DNA from: Drosophila persimilis
Taxonomy: Eukaryota; Arthropoda; Insecta; Diptera; Drosophilidae
Direction: 5' to 3'
Length of the DNA: 64,000 nucleotides
Assembly (NCBI RefSeq): GCF_003286085.1
Contig: NW_020825288.1
Span: 23,622,001 to 23,686,000, forward strand
The notes below the pieces were generated by a model that saw only the letters and a list, made by a program, of their open reading frames with translations, was not told the DNA's origin and ran no database searches. This document shows positions 59,862-64,000 of this stretch, in pieces. A program made the translations under genes and the position numbers. The stretch's first letter is position 1. Each line of letters starts with the position of its first letter.

Positions 59862-60880
59862 ATGGGTTCCCGCAACGAGTGCCGAATATACGTTGGAAAT
59901 CTGCCACCAGATATCCGCACCAAGGACATCCAGGATCTTTTTCACAAATTCGGCAAAGTTACATTTGTGGACTTGAAAAATCGGCGTGGTCCGCCATTTG
60001 CTTTTGTCGAATTCGAAGATGCGCGGTGAGTAATGAGAACTGGTTATATCTAAATACACACAAAGCCAGAAGCAAGCCCCCAAATAAAGCAAATCCCTAT
60101 TTGGCGCCAAAAAAACAGCGATGCTGACGACGCGGTAAAGGCCCGCGACGGCTATGACTACGATGGCTATCGCCTGCGCGTCGAGTTCCCGAGGGGCGGC
60201 GGTCCCGGCAGCTACCGTGGAAATCGCAACGACCGCAACAATGGGCGTGATGGTGGTCGCATGGGCGGACGTGGTCCTCCGGCCAAACGGTCTCAATACC
60301 GTGTTATGGTAACCGGGCTGCCGCCCTCTGGCTCCTGGCAGGATCTCAAGGATCACATGCGCGAGGCTGGCGACGTCTGCTTTGCCGACACCTACAAAGA
60401 CGGCTCTGGCGTGGTTGAATTCCTGCGTCACGAGGACATGAAGTACGCCATAAAGAAATTGGACGACTCGCGTTTCCGTTCGCATGAGGTAGGTGGAATT
60501 GAGAAATGCGTGAAAGCAAAAGGAGTTGAACAATCAATTGTTTCCACAGGGTGAGGTTGCCTACATTCGGGTGCGCGAGGATAGCGGCGAAAACGACCGC
60601 AGTGGCGGGAGTGGAGGAGGAGGAGGCGGTGCTGGTGGTGGCGGCGGTGGAGGAGGTGGTGGCAGCAGCGGAGGCGGTGGCCGTGACTACCGTGACAGGT
60701 AATTGTGTGCAGAAGTGTGCGCTCTGGATGTTCCCTCGATCTAATCGCTATTATCTTTTCTCTCTTGACAGGTCTCGTTCGCGCTCATTCTCATCGAGAC
60801 CGCGTCGCCGCGGCACTCCGACATACTCTCCGGTGCGACGTCAATCCTATTCCAGGTCTCGCTCACGCTCTAACTATTAA
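59862..60880 (+). CDS. SF2: SF2/SRSF1 splicing factor, 263 aa
   Basis: Exons 59862-60025, 60119-60488, 60550-60698 and 60772-60880 join in phase. RRM1 starts [20 protein letters not shown] with RNP1-like [12 protein letters not shown]2 (from about residue 115) is the pseudo-RRM with the signature SWQDLKD at 127-133. Between them is an RG-rich linker ([15 protein letters not shown]). A long Gly tract follows RRM2, and the C-terminus is a short RS domain ([13 protein letters not shown] to SRSRSRSNY). SF2 is an SR protein that binds exonic enhancers, promotes spliceosome assembly and shuttles from the nucleus. Retaining intron 3 gives an immediate stop (AGG TAA), which removes the RS domain. Candidate poly(A) signal at 61394-61399. 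Confidence 0.97.
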
Positions 60881-61399
60881 ACACTACCAATCATCATCCA
60901 TTAATATATATTAATTCGTACGAGCCGAAAAAGCAAGATAAACACCTCCTTTCAATTTTAACCAAGCAATCAATTCACCTTGTAAATTGACTATCAAGCC
61001 ACCGTGTTCCATCATTTAATCAAAGCACACATCAGTCAAACCAAATTCGGAACAGAGCATCAGAAACCAACACCACAGAAACTTGCTTTTCCAACAGAAC
61101 AGTGCCACACGATTTGAGGCAGAGAAACTCTTTTTAAACTACATTTAACGCCGAACCCAATGATTTGATTTGACTAAAACTTTTCGCAAAACTAAAATTG
61201 TAACTCAAGGAACTATTTTTGGCGAGCCTCACTTGTTAAGTATTCCTTGTTTTATCGATTTTAATTGTCTGCAACTGGCTTCTATTCGCCAATATTTTAT
61301 TACTTGGCTGCAAATACCAAGCATTTTTTTAGAATTTACCCTAAAAAAGCAAAAGCAACAAAAACAAAACAAGAAAAAAGAACATCGATTCCGAATAAA
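60881..61399 (+). other. SF2 3' UTR with poly(A) signal
   Basis: AT-rich, A-run-rich sequence after the SF2 stop, ending in AATAAA at 61394-61399. No coding signal is seen. Confidence 0.5.
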
Positions 61400-63305
61400 T
61401 ATGCCTGTAATGATAACGAAAATGAAACCAAAAACAAAAAAACCAGAACACAAAACGCAATGCCGCGAACATTTTATCAACAAATTATTAATATTTAATT
61501 TTTATTTTCTTCTCTTCCCCATTTTGCGCGTTTATGTTTGGAGTATAATGAGGAGGAGGATGAAGATTAATGGAGGATGAAGAAGGAAGGATATTTTGAT
61601 GTTAATTTTGGATTTTGGAGTGGATTGTGGATAAATTTGGATTGAAATTAGTGGAGGCAGGACAATAGGACATAGATCTATCTCTCTCTCTCTAAATGAG
61701 TGTATCTTTGAGATGGTATCAGGATTCGATTTGGATTATCAGGATTTGGATATTAGGATTGTTCTATGACCTTCGCTAGGACAACGTGGGATACAGTTCC
61801 CCACGGCTAACTCGCTCCGTAACCTGATTAATGAACTCTGAACCCATGGAGGAGACGAACAGACACATTCCAATTGTTTCACCTATTGCTATGGCAATTC
61901 GGGACGCGGATGCGGGATGCGGATGCCCCCACATTGTGTCTGTGTCTTTTCGGTAATTGGATAATTAATGGTCTTGTGTTGAGGGCAATGGATGTGTGGA
62001 GTGGAGGTGGAGGATGATGCACTTGGACAGGACTCATGTCAAGGAATTCGGCTTCGGATTCGGCTGCTTCAGCACTCGTCTCACAATTGGGAATAGGATT
62101 TGGTTCGAGTTTCGCCTGGAACTGGACAGGTCTCAGCCCCCCCGAGTTGTTGTCGCCCTTTGTCGGATTGGGATTACTCACAGAGACACATTCAAACTCA
62201 AACACACGCACAGACACTCATTTCGTGGCCTTTGCGCCCTGTGCCCTCCATGTCGATATCGCTATCCATGTCAATCAGGAGTTGCTGTGCCACATTTGAA
62301 CGTTGCTGGATAGTGGCTGGCCGTGTGGTCCTTGGTCTGGTTTGATCTCAGCCCTCTGGTCTCCCTCTCGTCTTTCAGTGGTATGTTCGATTGCAAGATC
62401 TATTTTTTACATTTTTATTTTGAGTTTATATATTTTTAATTGTACATCAAATACAATATCCTCCGTGTTCATTGGTGCTGTTGCCTCCCACACCACACAC
62501 ATGGCTGATAACTTTGGCCGCACGCCAAAGAGTTTTAGTTCTCCATGTTTTGACTAGAAAAGCGAAAACCAAACCCGAAATACCCCAAAATATTGCCTAT
62601 AACCGTAAATCATTTGCATGAACCTTCTTTTTAGCCAACACACAATGTATTATTCACAAAAAGACCGAGAATACCCTCATTCCGAGTTCTCTGCGCTTAA
62701 CGAATCACCCACAAGCCCATAGTCTTAAAATATTTTTGAAATCTAATCAAATTTTCCAATAAACATACAGAAACTGAAAGTGCAGGTATTTTTTGTTTTT
62801 TAATTTGCAGGGGGCGGGTCCTATGGGAATGATTACCTTATCAGAATTATACATATTAGCATATTTGTAACGGAATTTCAAACTCTAACCATGGTGGAAC
62901 CAGTATATAGATGCGCCAGTTTATTCAGCGGAAACGTCCAAACAGAAATTGCTACGCGATCCTCCAGAGGTCTTTGGGTCTGGGATCCCTCAGCTTCGGC
63001 GAAGATTAAATTTTACTTTCTATTCCCCTAATTTACCACAACTTGATCAAGTATTTGTCATCTCATTTGTCTCTCTACAATAAATAAAGACGACAAGTCA
63101 GTCTGCTATCTGAACGAAATTTTGCAGTGCATGGTAGTTATCGGGATCGAGATATATACAGGAATGTAATTAAATGTCATTAAACATGTCAATACGAGAA
63201 AAAGTCATTATTAGGGTCATTATTATTATTATTAAAAGCAGCTTGGAAAACAGAATTTTAACATTAATTCAAGAAATTAGGGTATACCAAACTGTATGAT
63301 ACATA
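61400..63305. other. non-coding region right of SF2
   Basis: Contains a CT array (61680-61694), GGAT-rich stretches near 61550-61760 and a second-type dispersed repeat near 63110-63290 (GGGATCGAGATATATACAGG, then TATTATTATT). No gene is supported. Short open frames show no recognisable protein. Confidence 0.5.
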
Positions 63306-63861
63306 AGTGTTGGGTAAACATTGCTCATATTGGGCAAAATGTTCACTTGTTCTTTTTTAGTAAGTGAGTCAACTCACTCATATTGCTCACTTGTTCATCT
63401 AGATTGCTCAGTTGCTCACTTAGATAGCTCAGTTGCTCACTGTTCACGCACAGATCACTAAGCACCACAGGTTTTGACACAAATAAAATACGTTACATTT
63501 CAATTTTAATCAAATATTTAAAGCTAAAAAAAAAATTGCAATGATTCCAAATTTCACTGCACTTTCGAAGTATCGAATATACTTCGAATTAGCGACATAC
63601 TAAATTTTCAAAAAAAAATAATAAACAGTTTTGCCGGTAATACAAAAAGTGTAAAGTAAAAGCAAATATGAGCAACAACTTCCAGAACGCAAAATGCCCT
63701 TTGAGGAGCAAAATTGCGCAAAAAGTGAGTAGAGAACAAGTGAGCAAAAATGAACAACAAAGAACAAGTGAGCAAAAAAGAACAAGTGAACAAAAAAGAA
63801 CAGCTTGGAAGGAACCTGTTCAGTTCTTTTTTGTTCACTCACTAATGAGCATCACAACACT
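63306..63861. mobile_element. candidate hAT-like MITE with subterminal inverted repeats
   Basis: The left end begins AGTGTTGGGTAAACATTGCT and the right end is CAACACT, the exact inverse of AGTGTTG. Multiple GCTCACTTGTTC-type motifs lie near the left end. Their inverse, GAACAAGTGAGC, occurs in several copies near the right end, so the arms are inverted subterminal repeats around an AT-rich centre. This architecture is typical of hAT-type non-autonomous elements. I could not define a perfect 8-bp target duplication, and no transposase is encoded. Confidence 0.5.
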
Positions 63862-63924
63862 ATATTACATATACATAGTATGGGTTGTTTATATGTACCA
63901 AATGTGTACTTATCGCGCAGTTAC

Positions 63925-64000
63925 CATGTAAAAAAAGGACATTTTTGCTGACCTTTTTTGTTCAAGCCTTACTTCAAACACAATCCAATGAAAGGAAGTC
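63925..64000 (+). repeat. dispersed repeat copy cut by the window end
   Basis: CATGTAAAAAAAGGACATTT and following bases match the start of the copy at 59330, and AATCCAATGAAA matches the copy near 40107. It is truncated by the end of the window. Confidence 0.55.

Overview
This window is nuclear DNA of a fly, almost certainly a Drosophila. Genes are split by short introns (57-73 nt) and a few very long ones, with GT/AG borders. The core promoters use the Drosophila motif set (DRE, Ohler motifs 1 and 6, Inr+DPE). Several proteins match known fly genes closely: Dysfusion, MANF, SF2/SRSF1 and SERF. Manf and SF2 lie on chromosome arm 3R (Muller element E) in D. melanogaster, so this is probably a Muller E segment. 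The density of simple repeats and diverged copies of unfamiliar dispersed repeats suggest a species outside the melanogaster subgroup, perhaps the obscura group; that is a weak inference.

Layout. Bases 1 to about 25,150 belong to dysfusion (dysf, + strand), a bHLH-PAS transcription factor. Its first coding exon was not found, but seven phase-consistent coding exons run from 5906 to 23974. Very long introns hold microsatellites, homopolymers and a 191-bp tandem repeat. From 25.2 to 29.3 kb there is little, apart from small ORFs of doubtful status. A three-exon gene of unrecognised function lies at 29288-30058 (+). A secreted chitin-binding protein of the CPAP1 type follows at 34250-38880 (+), probably driven by an Inr+DPE promoter near 31724. 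Next come a Copia-type gag remnant (39281-39649), a cluster of dispersed non-coding repeats (39.9-41.0 kb) and the small Serf gene (41173-41735, +).

After about 6.5 kb without clear genes, a four-TM protein resembling the pasiflora/DUF4728 group (48337-49425, +) converges on Manf (50033-50757, -). A second repeat cluster (50.85-51.6 kb), a possible 73-aa gene, and a galectin-fold protein (52702-54339, +) follow. A 958-aa ZAD/C2H2 zinc-finger gene (55907-58960, -) is divergent from SF2 (59862-60880, +). Their shared upstream region carries a DRE on one side, an Ohler motif 1 on the other, a possible broken ZAD fragment, and a dispersed repeat between them. The right end is non-coding, with a candidate hAT-like MITE.

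The genes do not form one pathway. The window mixes a developmentally regulated locus (dysf) and a cuticle gene with long introns or Inr/DPE control, and compact, presumably broadly expressed genes (Serf, Manf, SF2, ZAD) with DRE, motif-1 or motif-6 promoters. I found no prokaryote-like system. The most interesting signals are a dispersed repeat that carries housekeeping core-promoter motifs and ends next to two genes, several introns that are open and a multiple of three, and possible alternative N- and C-termini of dysf.
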